In this document: positions 23,351-33,745 of the stretch, piece after piece
Layout of the letters: every line of letters begins with the position of its first letter
Position numbering within the stretch: position 1 is the stretch's first letter
Source of the DNA: Notospermus geniculatus
Taxonomy: Eukaryota > Nemertea > Pilidiophora > Heteronemertea > Lineidae
Assembly: GCA_002633025.1 (NCBI GenBank)
Contig: NMRB01000379.1
Coordinates: 108,381 to 172,380, forward strand
Reading direction: 5' to 3'
Length of the DNA stretch: 64,000 bases
Made by a program: the position numbers and the translations under genes
Notes under the pieces: model-generated
What the model saw: only the letters and a program-made list of their open reading frames with translations
Databases searched by the model: none
What the model was told of the DNA's origin: nothing

Positions 23351-24110
23351 TAGGTGATCGCTTAGGGTCAAGGACGTTTTGTTCTACATGAAAACGTGAG
23401 AAGATGAGTGTGCATTAGTTTACCATGGTGGGATTCAGGTCAAGGCCATTAGATTCCACGTGCAAACGCAGAAAAACGTGCAATGCGTTAGGAAAACGAT
23501 GGTGTCATTTGGAAGACGAAAGAAGTGGTGCAAAGAAGGAGGTCGAGGGTGAGCTACGGGTCAAGGCCACAACACTCCACAACAAAACATGAGAAAAAGT
23601 GCAGTGTATAAGTTTAAGAGGATGGTCTTATGATGCCGTGCTCCCGTCGGTTTTCGTCAGTCGCACAGCTGACTTCCCACAGAGTTGGCGAGGAGTCCAA
23701 ACACCAGGGGGCCCTGGATGTAAGGTGCGATGGTTTGGATGACTCCAGTATAAATTTACATTTGAGGAGGCCCCACGTGGACACGACAAAGTTTAATCAG
23801 GGGCAACTTCTGGGGGTACACAAGTTAACAGTCGAAGGCGGCAGGCCAACTGCCATGCCAAGACAAAGAAAACAAGGAACACAAGTGACCCCGCAACAAA
23901 CATGACAAGTTGTCAACAGTAATCAACTTATACCTTATTAAGACCTATACACAATGCATATTGGCGGTGAAGACACTAGATCCCACGTGAAAAGATGAAA
24001 AAAGTGTAGTGGATTGGTGTGGAAGAATGGGCTTGAGGTCAACTCGACATGAAGACACGACGAGAAATCATGTAATGCACAACTGCAACAGTGGAAATCA
24101 GCATCAACAT
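23350..24110 (+). repeat. strongly diverged tandem repeat, ~75-120 bp period
   Basis: A loose unit of GGTCAAGGCCA, TCCACGTG, AAAACGTGAGAA and GTGCA...TTAGT recurs near 23366, 23440, 23560, 23770 and 23970. Identity is low, so this is an old tandem array or a cluster of related short repeats. Open frames crossing it are not supported. Confidence 0.45.
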
Positions 24111-24529
24111 GGAAAACAGAAAGATTTGCATGAAAAATCATCGTGTTTTCTTCGCTGGTGCCTCAATTAGACTTGAAGAAGGCTTCGTACAAAAACTCTA
24201 AAAGTGAATCGCTGCGGCTCACCTGAGGCGAGAGCTCGTTCAAGTAGAATCTAAGAATTATTACCTTTTATCAGAATTCTTCAGTTTCGTGACATGGGGA
24301 TTACACACAGGAAATAATGGGGTCCCACGACATTAAGATTCTTGAGGACTCAGGTGCTGGAGGAAACCACACCAGTTGTGTTTTTCTGATCTGATAATAG
24401 TGCCATCATTTGTTCATTCATTTCGAGCTACATGTATATAATACCTTGAAAGCTCCCTCCCTCGGTCACAGTGGCTAATGTGCCATATGCATTGTCCTTA
24501 CGAGGACAGAATTCTCATTATTTACTGCA

Positions 24530-24757
24530 GTGCATGCCTGCCGAGCATTACCGACTGTTAACATCAATCATGTCTGCCAAAGCAAAAGAGATGTCAAACT
24601 GTAACGACAACAGCGCTTATGGTAAATCTCAAGACAAAGATAAAAATCTATCTTAAAGAGCAATTTTTCCAAGGACACGTCTCTTGCACTGGATATCCGT
24701 CCATTTCGATTTCCAGCCAATCTTCAAGACCATCTCTCATAGGAAATCAATTTAGCA
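24530..24757 (+). repeat. unclassified dispersed repeat U1, copy 1
   Basis: The segment carries, in order, TTAACATCAATCATGTCTG, CGCTTATGGTAAATCTCAAG, AAAGATAAAAATCT, TTTTCCAAGGACACGTCTC and CGATTTCCAGCCAATCTTCA. The same words in the same order occur at 29885-30095 (+) and, reverse-complemented, at 32130-32345. There is no inverted repeat at the ends, no B box and no shared open frame. A small stem (CTCAAGACA / TGTCTTGAAG in the 32 kb copy) is partly preserved. Confidence 0.65.
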
Positions 24758-25211
24758 TATGGTTGCTACTCAAGTGAACATGCTTGTCCCTGTGTTTGCC
24801 GTGGGTTAATAATTTCTGCGTCAACCTCTTCCGAAGCTGTAAATGCATGATAACTGGTTAAAACACAAACGCTTTCAATTGTGTGTTTTTCAGCAATGAA
24901 AACAAAGCCTGGATGAAAAATAGTTGTGAATGAATCTCAGCGTTTTTTATAAAAGCACCATCGACGATCAATAATCTGTTGTTAAATATCATTTGTCCTT
25001 GAATCTCTCTGTTTTTTATTGTCCATACTTCCACGAAATATTCTCTGTTTAAGTTGACAGCAACACTGCAACAATCGCAAACAAATCGCAGCCTGATAAC
25101 AACAGCGCCTCGTGGTAGGCCTGCTAGGCCTCGTGGTAGTCTCATCTACCTCTGGATTCAAGCCGTATTACCATACACCCCCGTATAGGATGCAGTTATG
25201 CATTCGTTACA

Positions 25212-25518
25212 CACAGAAAAGTCAACTCGAGTGGAGACTCAGAGTCTCACTTTAGGGACAAAATGGTTCGAAACACTTTTTGACTCAAAATGAAACAGAA
25301 AATATTTCGGCGCGAGACAATGTCATGTCGGCCTGAAATATTTTCTCTCAGATCGAGACTGTCAGTATCTCAACCCGAAATATTTTCTCTCGGAACGAGG
25401 TGTCATTGTCTCGGGCCGAAATATTTTCTGTTTCATTTTGAGTCAAAAAGTATTTCGAACCGTTTTGTCCCTAAAGTGAGACTTTTGAATCTCCACTCGA
25501 GTTGATTTTTTCTCTGTG
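25212..25518. mobile_element. long hairpin element, ~120 bp arms, upstream of apple gene A
   Basis: The left arm runs from CAGAAAAGTCAACTCGAGTG through ACTTTAGGGACAAAATGG to CAAAATGAAACAGAAAATAT. The right arm is its reverse complement, ending ATTTTTTCTCTG, over a ~70 base centre that itself holds three AAATATTTTCT-type words. Arm identity is visibly above 85%. The element ends about 210 bases before the conserved upstream block of gene A. Confidence 0.85.
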
Positions 25519-25724
25519 CATCGTTGCTTTCATGAAATTATTATTTTTCAATTTTTCTCGTGTGCACCTTGATGATCTCACCGTTTGTCAACCACGACTC
25601 AGTTTAGAAACGAGTTTCTCTCGGAAACCGTTCACACGATGTTTGAACCATTGTCGGTTGAAAGAACCTGTTGGGAATGAATGCACATGCACCGCCATGG
25701 ACACAGTCATTGGTCAGGAGTGAA

Positions 25725-25985
25725 ATCACAATGGCTCTTGCTAGATTCGTCTTTCGACTCTTATTTCAAGGTACCCTCGTTCACCTAAGTCAGCTTGCTC
25801 TTTACCATTTGCCACATCCGATGGATTGCCTTATTGCGGACAGCTTGGTGATCGATATCAGTGGATCCTACTCCGTCTTCCATTGTGATGGGCGGCTGTC
25901 GGTGTTGTGGTTCGAAGATATTTTTCCCACATCCGTTGCCATGAACATCGTCACTCGTTTTTCGCTCACGCTCAACCACCTTCTT
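25725..25985 (+). other. conserved upstream block of apple gene A (possible 5' exon or UTR)
   Basis: An open frame from ATG at 25731 reads MALARFVFRLLFQGTL and later IDISGSYS and a FEDIF motif. The same frame is preserved upstream of the other two copies (36057 and 39673, minus strand). The opposite frame is open in two copies but has a stop in the third, which favours the gene-sense strand. The differences between copies are mostly amino-acid changing, so it may instead be a duplicated 5' UTR. The N-terminus is not a convincing signal peptide, and I see no clear conserved donor joining it to the apple exon. Confidence 0.45.
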
Positions 25986-26236
25986 CCACGAACTGCCTGA
26001 CGAAGTCGAACGCTAATCTCGGGTCAAGCCGCCAGAGACACGACAAAAACGTCAATTTGCTACGGTTCTTCTGCGGGTCCGTCTAGTTCCAATCGGTTTG
26101 TAGGCAGTCTGAGGAATTCCTCGTCGCACCCAGCTTCTCGACGTCGGTCCTACCAGTGTATTATTTTTCGATGACAAATATTGCCAAAACACTTCGATTC
26201 TTTCGACGACGTTTCCATTGTCATTTCACGATCACA

Positions 26237-27681
26237 ATGATAAACAGGCCGAAAGTTTTTTATTTTGATCACATGATCAGCAACAGATCATTAAAAAGCC
26301 CTGATCTTGGTTACATAGCTGCTCGATCCTGTTTGCAATGCGCTGTTTTCTGTGTGGCGAGGATGAGTTGCAGAACTATAAATTTTCTGGCAGGATATGT
26401 TCCGACGTGCCAGCTAAGTCATCAAAGAGCATCGTGTCTGGGACAGGACAGCGCATTTTGTTCAGAAGGTTTTCGTATGTTTCGCAGGAAGGTAGGAACT
26501 GCTGCAGCAAAATAAATGCTTTATTACCTTATGACTCTCTGCCAACAGTTGTGAACGTTACAGGCAGCTGAGGTGTACCTACTATAACATCTCCATGCAT
26601 GCAACGTGTCACACTAATATTTTGCACCTCCGTCATGTCTGTCAGTTGCTTTGACATTCCTAGTGGATTTGCTTTCCAGGCTTTTCCGGACGATAATGAA
26701 ATCAAGTTCACTGAGCAAGGTGGGCTCACTCTTAATCCACCCTATAGATGGCTACCGGGTGATTCTTGGTGGTATGATGACTCATCAGGGTTTATCATGA
26801 TAACGAGGAGAGGTGGGAAAGGGGAAAACGCTCAGGATATTGTTACATTTTACAAGATGGCTGTGAAACATTTTAACCAATTTCACGTGTACAGACATCG
26901 GGTGTCGTATGGTCACCTTTTTAAAAACCAGGTTGTGTACTCTGGGAAATTCGTTGTGATTTTGACAAGTGAGACGCCTATAATCTTTCAGTTTTGTAAT
27001 GTATTTGATCACGGTGAGACGTACACCCTGGCCACCCCGCAGTCTGATCCTTGTTACTCCAAAATCGAGGAAGTCTTCTTGCCTCGCATCAGCGGGGACT
27101 ACGTTCTACTGAGTTGTATGGATAAACGTAAAAAATATTTTCAAGAAACCGTTTATAGAATGCGATTAGTCGATGGTAGATTTACGTTGTCAAATAGTGT
27201 TACTCTTAACACAACAGGATTTCGCTACGTGGTGACAATGGAAGTTACACAAACGGGTGATGTGGTCCAAGACTGTGCAAGGGAATCAGAATTTCTTATT
27301 TTCCGGGAGTGCAACAACTATTCTGTCGAGTGGGTGAACGTCGCAAAACCACGTAAATCAAAATCTTTTGACTCTATATGGTGGCACGGGCAGGAAATGT
27401 TATTCAATAAATATTTTAGATATCTCTCGAATGATCATATGAAGATTGACACTATATTGGTTGGCCATGAAATCAACTGCAAACCAAATGCCCCTCTTAT
27501 TAGTGGCTTGCCTTCAGTCGAACATTTTCAGCTTTACTTCTACACGAACTGGAAACGAGATGAACTCCGTGGAACGGGTTGGGAGAGAGCAATTCTCACT
27601 TCGGATGGCTCCATTCTAGCCTTTTGGTCGTCGCTCGACCACGGATACTTGAAGTACATTATTCATTATGCCATGGAATAA
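26237..27681 (+). CDS. apple-domain protein with unrecognised C-terminal domain, gene A (2 exons)
   Basis: Two exons, 26237-26491 and 26680-27681, join in phase 0 across a 188-base intron (donor AAG|GTAGG, acceptor TTTCCAG|G) and predict 418 residues. Exon 1 (85 aa) is PAN/apple-like: six cysteines near residues 32, 35, 39, 45, 59 and 68 in the arrangement CxxCxxxCx5C...CQL. PAN domains usually bind protein or carbohydrate, mostly outside the cell. Exon 2 (333 aa) is of no family I recognise. It has motifs GGLTLNPP, GFIM, RRGGKG, FCNVFDH, ISGDYVLL, NSVTLNT, RECNNYSVE and TSDGSILAFW, and looks beta-rich. The start is the ATG aligned in all three copies; the frame is open further upstream. No signal peptide is visible, so a 5' exon may be missing. 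Homologues lie at 34.7 and 37.9 kb on the other strand. Confidence 0.8.
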
Positions 27682-27808
27682 GAGTGTCAAATATTGCATT
27701 CGACCGCAGGACACCACCATGGCTGTCAAAAAAAAAGATAAATTTTCACTGCTGTTTCCGCAGCCATTGTATGATCGGATGCAAATGGTTTTAGCAAGTA
27801 GCAAGTCA

Positions 27809-27920
27809 TGATATCCCGGTCCTGATCAATTTCCCTCAGAAAAGGCGTCCATTGTAAAGGAACTGGTTTTGGTTTGCTGCCCTTTATCGCAGCTATGGTC
27901 CCACTCACTGGCTGATATTC
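27809..27920 (+). repeat. dispersed repeat, copy 2 (first at 7.4 kb)
   Basis: It shares CCCGGTCCTGATCAATTTCC, GGCGTCCATTGTA and TTATCGCAGCTA with 7411-7530. It begins about 130 bases after the stop of gene A and may lie in its 3' UTR. Confidence 0.6.
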
Positions 27921-28020
27921 CTAAAAGCTAGCAAATGCTTTTACTTCAAGTTTTGTAGTACATTTACATTGGACCTCGCTGAGCTTAAGTAAAAACATTT
28001 GCTAACTTTTATGAATACCA
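27921..28020. mobile_element. small foldback, ~100 bp
   Basis: TATTCCTAAAAGCTAGCAAA with TGCTTTTACTT pairs with AAGTAAAAACATTTGCTAAC and TTTTATGAATA. Arms are about 33 bases over a ~30 base loop. Confidence 0.65.
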
Positions 28021-28224
28021 GCCATTGTTGGCCAAAACGTCGAGCCGCCCTATAAAGTCAAATTAAATATTGAGCAAGGTTAAATTTCAAGATCAGCGGC
28101 AAAAATGGCGAATTCAGGTGACAGGCCGTCGACATTCATGGAAACGTTGCGAGGAGGATCTGTACGTCTACAGTGGGCCTCACTGACAGCTCGTTTGGAA
28201 TTACGGTAACCTGCATCGCCACTG

Positions 28225-28690
28225 GGGTCGAGTTCGACTGGAACTCTCGGGCCGAGTAAGAGTAGATTTTCATGATATGAAATTTGAAGTACGCATGTCG
28301 AGTTGGAATCCCGCGCGAACTGCAAATCGAGTTCCTCGAGTTGTTGAAAGATGGCGTCTGCTAGTCATGCCAGTACCAAACGATGACAACCACCCATTTT
28401 TTTGTACAAAAGATGAAACATACTAAACAGTTGTACGTGAAAATCAGGTTTGTTGGCCGAAAAAACAGTTTTTCTTACATATTTTCTAGCGAATTCGGCG
28501 ATTTTTTGCTGCTGGTCGCCATGTTGTCACGTGAGTGGTCGAGTTCGGCACTCATTCCATCGAGAGTTCAACCCGAGCAACGAATTAGGTCAAATATGAC
28601 GTCAAAAGAGTAGCTACCCGAGTTCGATTGCGACTCGACACGGGACCGAGTTGAACCACGGGTTCCAGACGACCTCGACCTAGGCGACCC
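28225..28690. mobile_element. degenerate foldback rich in CGAGTT words
   Basis: Words such as GTCGAGTTCGACTGGAACTC on the left are loosely mirrored by GGTTCCAGACGACCTCGACC on the right, with inner GTCGAGTTGGAATC against GATTGCGACTCGAC. The inverted arrangement is clear by eye but eroded. Confidence 0.45.
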
Positions 28691-29037
28691 GAGGTAAGAA
28701 GCGCAACCACAGGCGAATAAAGCGCTCGACAGAAGAAAATTCGAAACCTCCTCGGTGTGGAAGCATGTCTTTATCGCCAGCTCGATGTGCGAGGTTTAAT
28801 TTGGAGCTTGCACGTCAAGCTTGCTTGATAAATAAGAATGAATGTACGTACTGCTCATCGAGTTGCTCGTCACACAATTAAAAAATCTTGCTTGTTTGAC
28901 GAGCGGCTCGATAAATGAACTCGGTCTATCGTCAAGAGGCGATCTGTCTCAAGTCGTTTAGAATGGTTATGCCAAGAGACTACATTCTAGCAAAAATTGA
29001 CAAGCGAGCAATACATGTATGTATACATTATATTGCC
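28691..29037. other. non-coding stretch
   Basis: GAGC/GCTC-rich short words (TGCTCATCGAGTTGCTCGTC) but no defined element or gene. Confidence 0.35.
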
Positions 29038-29040
29038 TAA

Positions 29041-29145
29041 GGCCCCGATTACATAGAAGTATACGGTATACGAAAACGCCGGTTAACAAAGGCTTCACAA
29101 AGGATTCGTTTTCGTATACCGTAATACTTCTATGTAATCGGGGCC
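29041..29145. mobile_element. Harbinger-type MITE (copy 2 of 13.2 kb family)
   Basis: The 105-base foldback is flanked by TAA (29038-29040) and TGA (29146-29148). Arms include GATTACATAGAAGTATACGG and its mirror, and the loop shares GCCGGTTAAC and GGCTTC with 13205-13334. The shorter loop suggests an internal deletion relative to that copy. Confidence 0.8.
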
Positions 29146-29148
29146 TGA

Positions 29149-29884
29149 GGCATCACTAACGTACGGCTTCTGTGAGTTCCCTTTCTCCAGAAACGATTTG
29201 CAGTTACATGTAATTGCTTGCTATGAATTGACTTTGAATTGTGATGGCACCCTTTTATTTTTGAATTGAATTACATCCAGGTCTAACATCAAAGGTATAA
29301 CAAGCCCTAGAACTTTACTGGACACGTTATGGTTTCCCAACTTCATGCAGAAAATGCTTGTCGTATGAATGATCTCAAGATGGACGCTTTTACCGTCTAT
29401 CGAAGGTGAGCATCCATTCTGAGTTATTCAATGATGATACGATTGAACATCAGCAGCATTCGTTAGGGGCATTCGAAATGTGTGCCTCGCCTGCGCTGTC
29501 AATGCTTTACCCTGGAATCAGCATGAACCCAACACCTTGGATGCTCCCTCCGTCGATCGCAGTGGGAAACGTGCCTCGAGAGTTGTCCAGGCGATGACCA
29601 ATTCTTAGGAGATAACAGAATGAATCCTCCGGCACGAAAGAAAGGGTTATTGTTGAGTCTTCATACTCTCATGCTCTAAACTTACTATACCTGTACCATT
29701 CCTGAACTCGGAAAAAATGACCAAATCCTAAGTTGAAGATATCAGACGCTGTCATTCTTTGCCAGGCTCCGGAGTGGGGCAAGTAAGTGGACAGTACATT
29801 ACTCTTTCTGATAATACCCCCACCCCATTATCTTCAACTTACCCGAGTTCAGGAATGGGAGAGGTAAGTGGGAGTTTAGAGTGT
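29149..29884. other. non-coding stretch
   Basis: Nothing firm. ATGCTCCCTCCGTCG near 29540 resembles AAGCTCCCTCCCTCGGTC at 24449, which also precedes a U1 repeat copy, so the U1 repeat may extend upstream in both places. Confidence 0.35.
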
Positions 29885-30095
29885 ATATCCTGTGGATGTG
29901 TGCCGAGCCTTATCTACTGTTAACATCAATCCTGTCTGTAAAAAAACACGAGAATAAATTTCAAAATTTCACAGCACGAGCGCTTTATGGTAAATCTCAG
30001 AGTATAGATAATTTTTTTCTAGGATATGTCTCATGACTTGATAACCACCTCGATTCCCAGCCAGAGTCTTCAAGATGATCTATCATCATAGGAAA
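29885..30095 (+). repeat. unclassified dispersed repeat U1, copy 2
   Basis: It shares TTAACATCAAT, CTGTCTG, GCGCTTTATGGTAAATCTCA, ATATGTCTC and the CAGTCTTCAAGA-type 3' block with 24530-24757. This is the most degenerate of the three copies. Confidence 0.6.
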
Positions 30096-30696
30096 CCATG
30101 TCATGAGGCGATACATGGATTATATAAAAATATATGGCATAGCATATGAGTCAATCATTGTTGAACAGTTGGTGACCAATATACACCAATATAGGAAGCC
30201 CATTTCTGACGTTTTGTTACTTTTGCCCGTGAGCAAAAATGCCGTCATTTTCGACGGTGGTGTTTCCTCGTCTTTAAATAGCAGCCAAAAATTTTTAAAT
30301 GGCTGCTCATAAACTCACCTAGCGGAGGATCGTGGTACAAATCTATCATCGCTAATCAGGGAGGTCAAAGGATCGAGTTTGCCGTATTCACGATTTCGCT
30401 GAGATGGTCCAAGACGAAATTACGTACCATTGCCTTCTTCTCCACTCATTCTATCGCCCACTTCGTCTTCAAGTGTCTCCGTGTTATCTTCATGCCCGTT
30501 GCTATCGGTCCTCGTGGCGGCCTCGTGGCCACTCCAACATCTTGATCAAATTGCATGCGCATGTACCAAGCCTTAGTGTACTATTATGCGCTGTCAGTTC
30601 TATTGTGTGATAGATAGGGGGTGATCAGTAACACTTTACTGCCTTGTTTCGTTCGTGGTAAGTAATGGTGTGTGACCACACGGGGAGGCTGGAGCC
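30096..30696. other. non-coding stretch
   Basis: No supported gene or repeat is seen. Confidence 0.35.
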
Positions 30697-30927
30697 ATAG
30701 GGCCGTTTGGACGACAGGCAAAAATCCACATGCGATCCGATCGAATCCAACTGTCAAAATCTTGCGGGTAAACGCTACCCAATGCAGTCCAATGTGGATT
30801 TCAAATGGTCCCGAATCCACATTGGCAAAAAACCACAATCAGATTCAATCCGATTGGATCCGATCGACCCGCATCGGATTCGATCGGATCGCATGTGGAT
30901 TTTGCCTGTCGTCTTAAACGGCCCTAT
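30697..30927. mobile_element. foldback MITE, ~230 bp
   Basis: TAGGGCCGTTTGGACGACAG then GCAAAAATCCACATGCGATC pairs with GATCGCATGTGGATTTTGCC and CTGTCGTCTTAAACGGCCCTA. Inner words CCAATGTGGAT/ATCCACATTGG also pair. TA lies at both ends. Both strands are open by palindromy only. Confidence 0.85.
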
Positions 30928-30988
30928 TGGCAAAAATCAGCGATTCAGTCTGGCCATTGATTAGTTGCGCTTGGCGCAAATAAAATAT

Positions 30989-31295
30989 TAAAGGTGCTGT
31001 AGTTCGAATTGTAAACATTAAGGTGTGCCACCTATTGTCAACTTCTGGTACTAACAAATCAGATAAAATCGAATTAAATCTCGCCTTTCACAACTTTTTG
31101 TTTGTTTTTGAGCGTAAAATCATAAATATATTTTAGTTACAAGAATATTTATCAAGATAGATATAAAAATAGATAACATTAATGTTTTGGTATACACGGT
31201 GCTGCCACCTGTCTGAGGAAAAATAACTACTATTATAATCAACCATGTAAATAAACAAACCGTAATGTTTACAATTCGAACTAGAGCATCTTTAA
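30989..31295. mobile_element. foldback MITE, ~305 bp
   Basis: TTAAAGGTGCTGTAGTTCGA and ATTGTAAACATTA on the left mirror TAATGTTTACAATTCGAACT and AGAGCATCTTTAA on the right. Arms are about 33 bases with an AT-rich interior (also GTGCCACCT/GTGCTGCCACCTG). It ends just 24 bases from the Harbinger transposase remnant. Confidence 0.75.
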
Positions 31296-31318
31296 GTTGT
31301 AAAAAATCGCAGTAAACG

Positions 31319-31570
31319 TCAGTAAAACATCATTAAAACCCTTTTCATGGGTGTTAGTGGCGAACCACGAGTGTCATTACGTAATACGTCATCAATTTCC
31401 GTGACAATCTCAATAACAGTGTCCTTTCTAAAACGGAATCTCAGTAAAAAGTCCTCCTCATTATACTCTTCGAGAGGGTTACTCCTATCCCGAATCTGCC
31501 GGATACGCCGATCAAAGCCGCGACCTTTTTGCAGGTCAAGCAGATTTTTCCGTGATGACGTCATCTGCAC
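31319..31570 (-). pseudogene. PIF/Harbinger (HARBI1-like) transposase, N-terminal fragment
   Basis: The frame reads RIRQIRDRSNPLEEYNEEDF followed by RFRFRKDTVIEIV and ends at GSPLTPMKRVLMMFYF. This is the N-terminal region typical of HARBI1-like nucleases: an R-x-NPLE-Y-E-EF-RFR block, then a helix and the PLTPxxRVLxxLRF motif that precedes the DDE nuclease domain. The frame stops after about 83 residues, and I find no DDE domain downstream on the minus strand, so it is a truncated, presumably dead copy. Its family fits the TTA/TAA duplications of MITEs at 13.2, 15.3, 29.0 and 43.8 kb, but cross-mobilisation is inference. Confidence 0.75.
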
Positions 31571-31677
31571 TAGCTCTTCACTCGTGAACCTTCAGACAGC
31601 AAATGACGCTAAATACATGTAGGCTCCGACAGTAGGCCCACTATGAACAAGTAGCGCTCCACCAGCAAACCATTGGC

Positions 31678-31954
31678 TAAAGGGGGGTTTACATGGTTCA
31701 ACATGTTGAAAGCTGTTGAACGTTGAAGTGTTGAAAGTTGATGAAAGCTGTTGAACCGTCTAAACCCCCTTACCGTTCAACAGGTCTTTCAACAGCTTTC
31801 AACAAGTTACCAAAATACATGTAGCTTCATGTTCCTTTTCTGGCAACATGTTGAAAGCTGTTGAACGCTGTGTTGAAAGGGGGTTTAAACGGTTCAACAG
31901 CTTTCAACATTCAACACCTTTCAACAAATGTTGAACAGTGTAAACCCCCCTTTA
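31678..31954. mobile_element. foldback MITE rich in TTGAAAG/TTCAACA, ~277 bp
   Basis: Termini TAAAGGGGGGTTTACA and TGTAAACCCCCCTTTA are perfect inverted repeats. The interior holds many copies of GTTGAAAGCTGTTGAA and its complement, including a GGGGGTTTAAACGGTTCAAC and AAACCCCCTTACCGTTCAAC pair. This suggests a smaller element of the same family nested or duplicated inside. Confidence 0.85.
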
Positions 31955-32015
31955 CACTACCTGCGAACAGGGTTAACTAATCTTTGTCGTCCTAAAATGT
32001 TGAGCAATGGTTAGT

Positions 32016-32130
32016 CAATAGCCTTCGCAACTTTGCGTGCATGCAAATCTATTGTAAGGCAGTCAGTGAACAATAGAGCCTGTGCAGCCAAACAATAGAC
32101 TTGCGCGCACGCGAAGTTGCGAAAGCTTCG
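32016..32130. mobile_element. small foldback, ~115 bp
   Basis: TTCGCAACTTTGCGTGCATG on the left pairs with GCGCACGCGAAGTTGCGAA on the right, and CAATAGACTT/AAATCTATTG pair inside. Confidence 0.6.
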
Positions 32131-32345
32131 TGTTGTCTCCTACTTGAAGATTGACTGGAAATCGAGATCGGCGGTTAGTGCAAAAGATGTGTCCTTGGAA
32201 AAATGGGGATGTCTGTCTCTTCAAGACAGATTTTTATCTCTGCCTTGAGATTTACCGTATGTGCTATTTTCGTGACATTTTGATATTTATTCGGCTTCGG
32301 CTGACATGACTGATGGTAAGAAACTATCGGCAGACATCCGCTCCT
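32131..32345 (-). repeat. unclassified dispersed repeat U1, copy 3 (reverse)
   Basis: On the minus strand: GGTAAATCTCAAGGCAGAGA, TAAAAATCTGTCTTGAAG, TTTTTCCAAGGACACATC and CGATTTCCAGTCAATCTTCA, the order seen at 24530 and 29885. In this copy CAAGGCAGAGAT and ATCTGTCTTG form a stem. Confidence 0.65.
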
Positions 32346-33484
32346 GACCAGTTAATCAGACTTCGGTAAATTCCATGCAGACTCAGCAATACCGTCGCTG
32401 TCGGAGGATTCCTTCTGGTATCTCCTAAAATTTGGCCCTCCCTTGCACCTATCATCACCTGTCACAGTTCGACAGTTCGGTCGACGTTCAGAAGGGGCGT
32501 CCAAGACTTGCATCGCCGTAACAAATTGCTCCATTGTACCCATGGACGTGGGTAAATTCCCTGTCCAAGTTTTTAGCCCATATCCCACGTGTTCATTTGC
32601 ATTTGGGTGTGAAGGCCGTTGCTTACAGTCCTCATGGTGATGGCCATGGGTTCAGAGGACACAAAGTAGAACCCACTGCCATGGAATATTTTTGACAGTA
32701 GGTCCTCTTCTTCGCAGTCACTGTTACCCATGTTAGTTCCCTATACCCGGCCCATGGATGATTTTTTACAGTGTCAAGATCGGATATGAGGCGTTGTGGT
32801 CGTACTGATTCCAAGGGTAGCGTGGGCAGCGCAGGCCAAGCACGTTGGTGTATCTCCGAGTCGAATGTCCCGACCCACCATGACGATGGTGCTATAGTGT
32901 TCAATCGAATCACTTTGAATAACTCAACACGGATGCTCACCTTCGAAAGACGGTAAATGCGTCCGTACTGAGATAATTCATATACGACAAACACTTTCTG
33001 CACGACTCATGAGACTGGAAGCCGTTCCGTGTCAAATAAATGTTCGGGCTGAGTTATGACTTTGGTCTTCCTGGAGAGGCCTACATGTATCTGTCATGTC
33101 GGTTCAAAGATAAAAGTAGCCTAAAAATACCACAAAAAAATGGATTTCAGGAGCCCTTCCATGTGGAAGGGTGTTGTGTACATGTTACCGAAATGATACA
33201 ACAGACATCGGGAGCATACCCCTCGGAGTGTTCATGTATTGTACAGTGCACTGTTCATGTGATATACACAGTGTTGTGTACAATATACATGTACACTCCC
33301 AACAGCCTGTGTTTATGATTATATCTTTATTTAGATTTTCTTTTTTGTACAGGGGTCCTCCCCAATACGTCTTCAGCCTCATATCACTGAGGCATGTGTT
33401 ATACATGTACATGTACGTGTACGATTTGAGCTCTATACCGTACACCTGTTGGGGCTGTAGACTGTAGGCTACTGGTAGCCTACA
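32346..33484. other. non-coding stretch
   Basis: No supported gene. TACATGTACATGTACGTGTA near 33402 is one of the strongest runs of the palindromic word described in the findings. Confidence 0.35.
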
Positions 33485-33745
33485 GCCATTTAGGTTCCCG
33501 AAGCCACCGCTAGGACTAGAAGGCTTCGGTACTGGCTGCCATCTTTGCGGCATAAAAGTTTTCGCGGATCTATGATATAGTATGTTGACATCACGGATCT
33601 GTAACAAAAGCTGAAAATCATCGCCGTTTTTTAGACCGGGGGAGAATAACATTTTACGGGCAAATGACGTCAGCAATAACATGGCAGCCAGTCCCGAAGC
33701 CTTCTAGCCCTAGCGGTGGCTTTTGGAACCAAAATGTTTTACAGC
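33485..33745. mobile_element. foldback element, ~260 bp
   Basis: GGTTCCCGAAGCCACCGCTA, GGCTTCGGTACTGGCTGCCAT on the left mirror ATGGCAGCCAGTCCCGAAGC and TAGCGGTGGCTTTTGGAACC on the right, with outer TACAGCC/ACAGCC. Arms of about 60 bases over a ~130 base loop. Confidence 0.75.

Noticed and set aside
25785-25979. Antisense frame in the conserved block upstream of the apple genes
   Set aside because: The equivalent frame in the third copy has an internal stop, so the sense strand is preferred.
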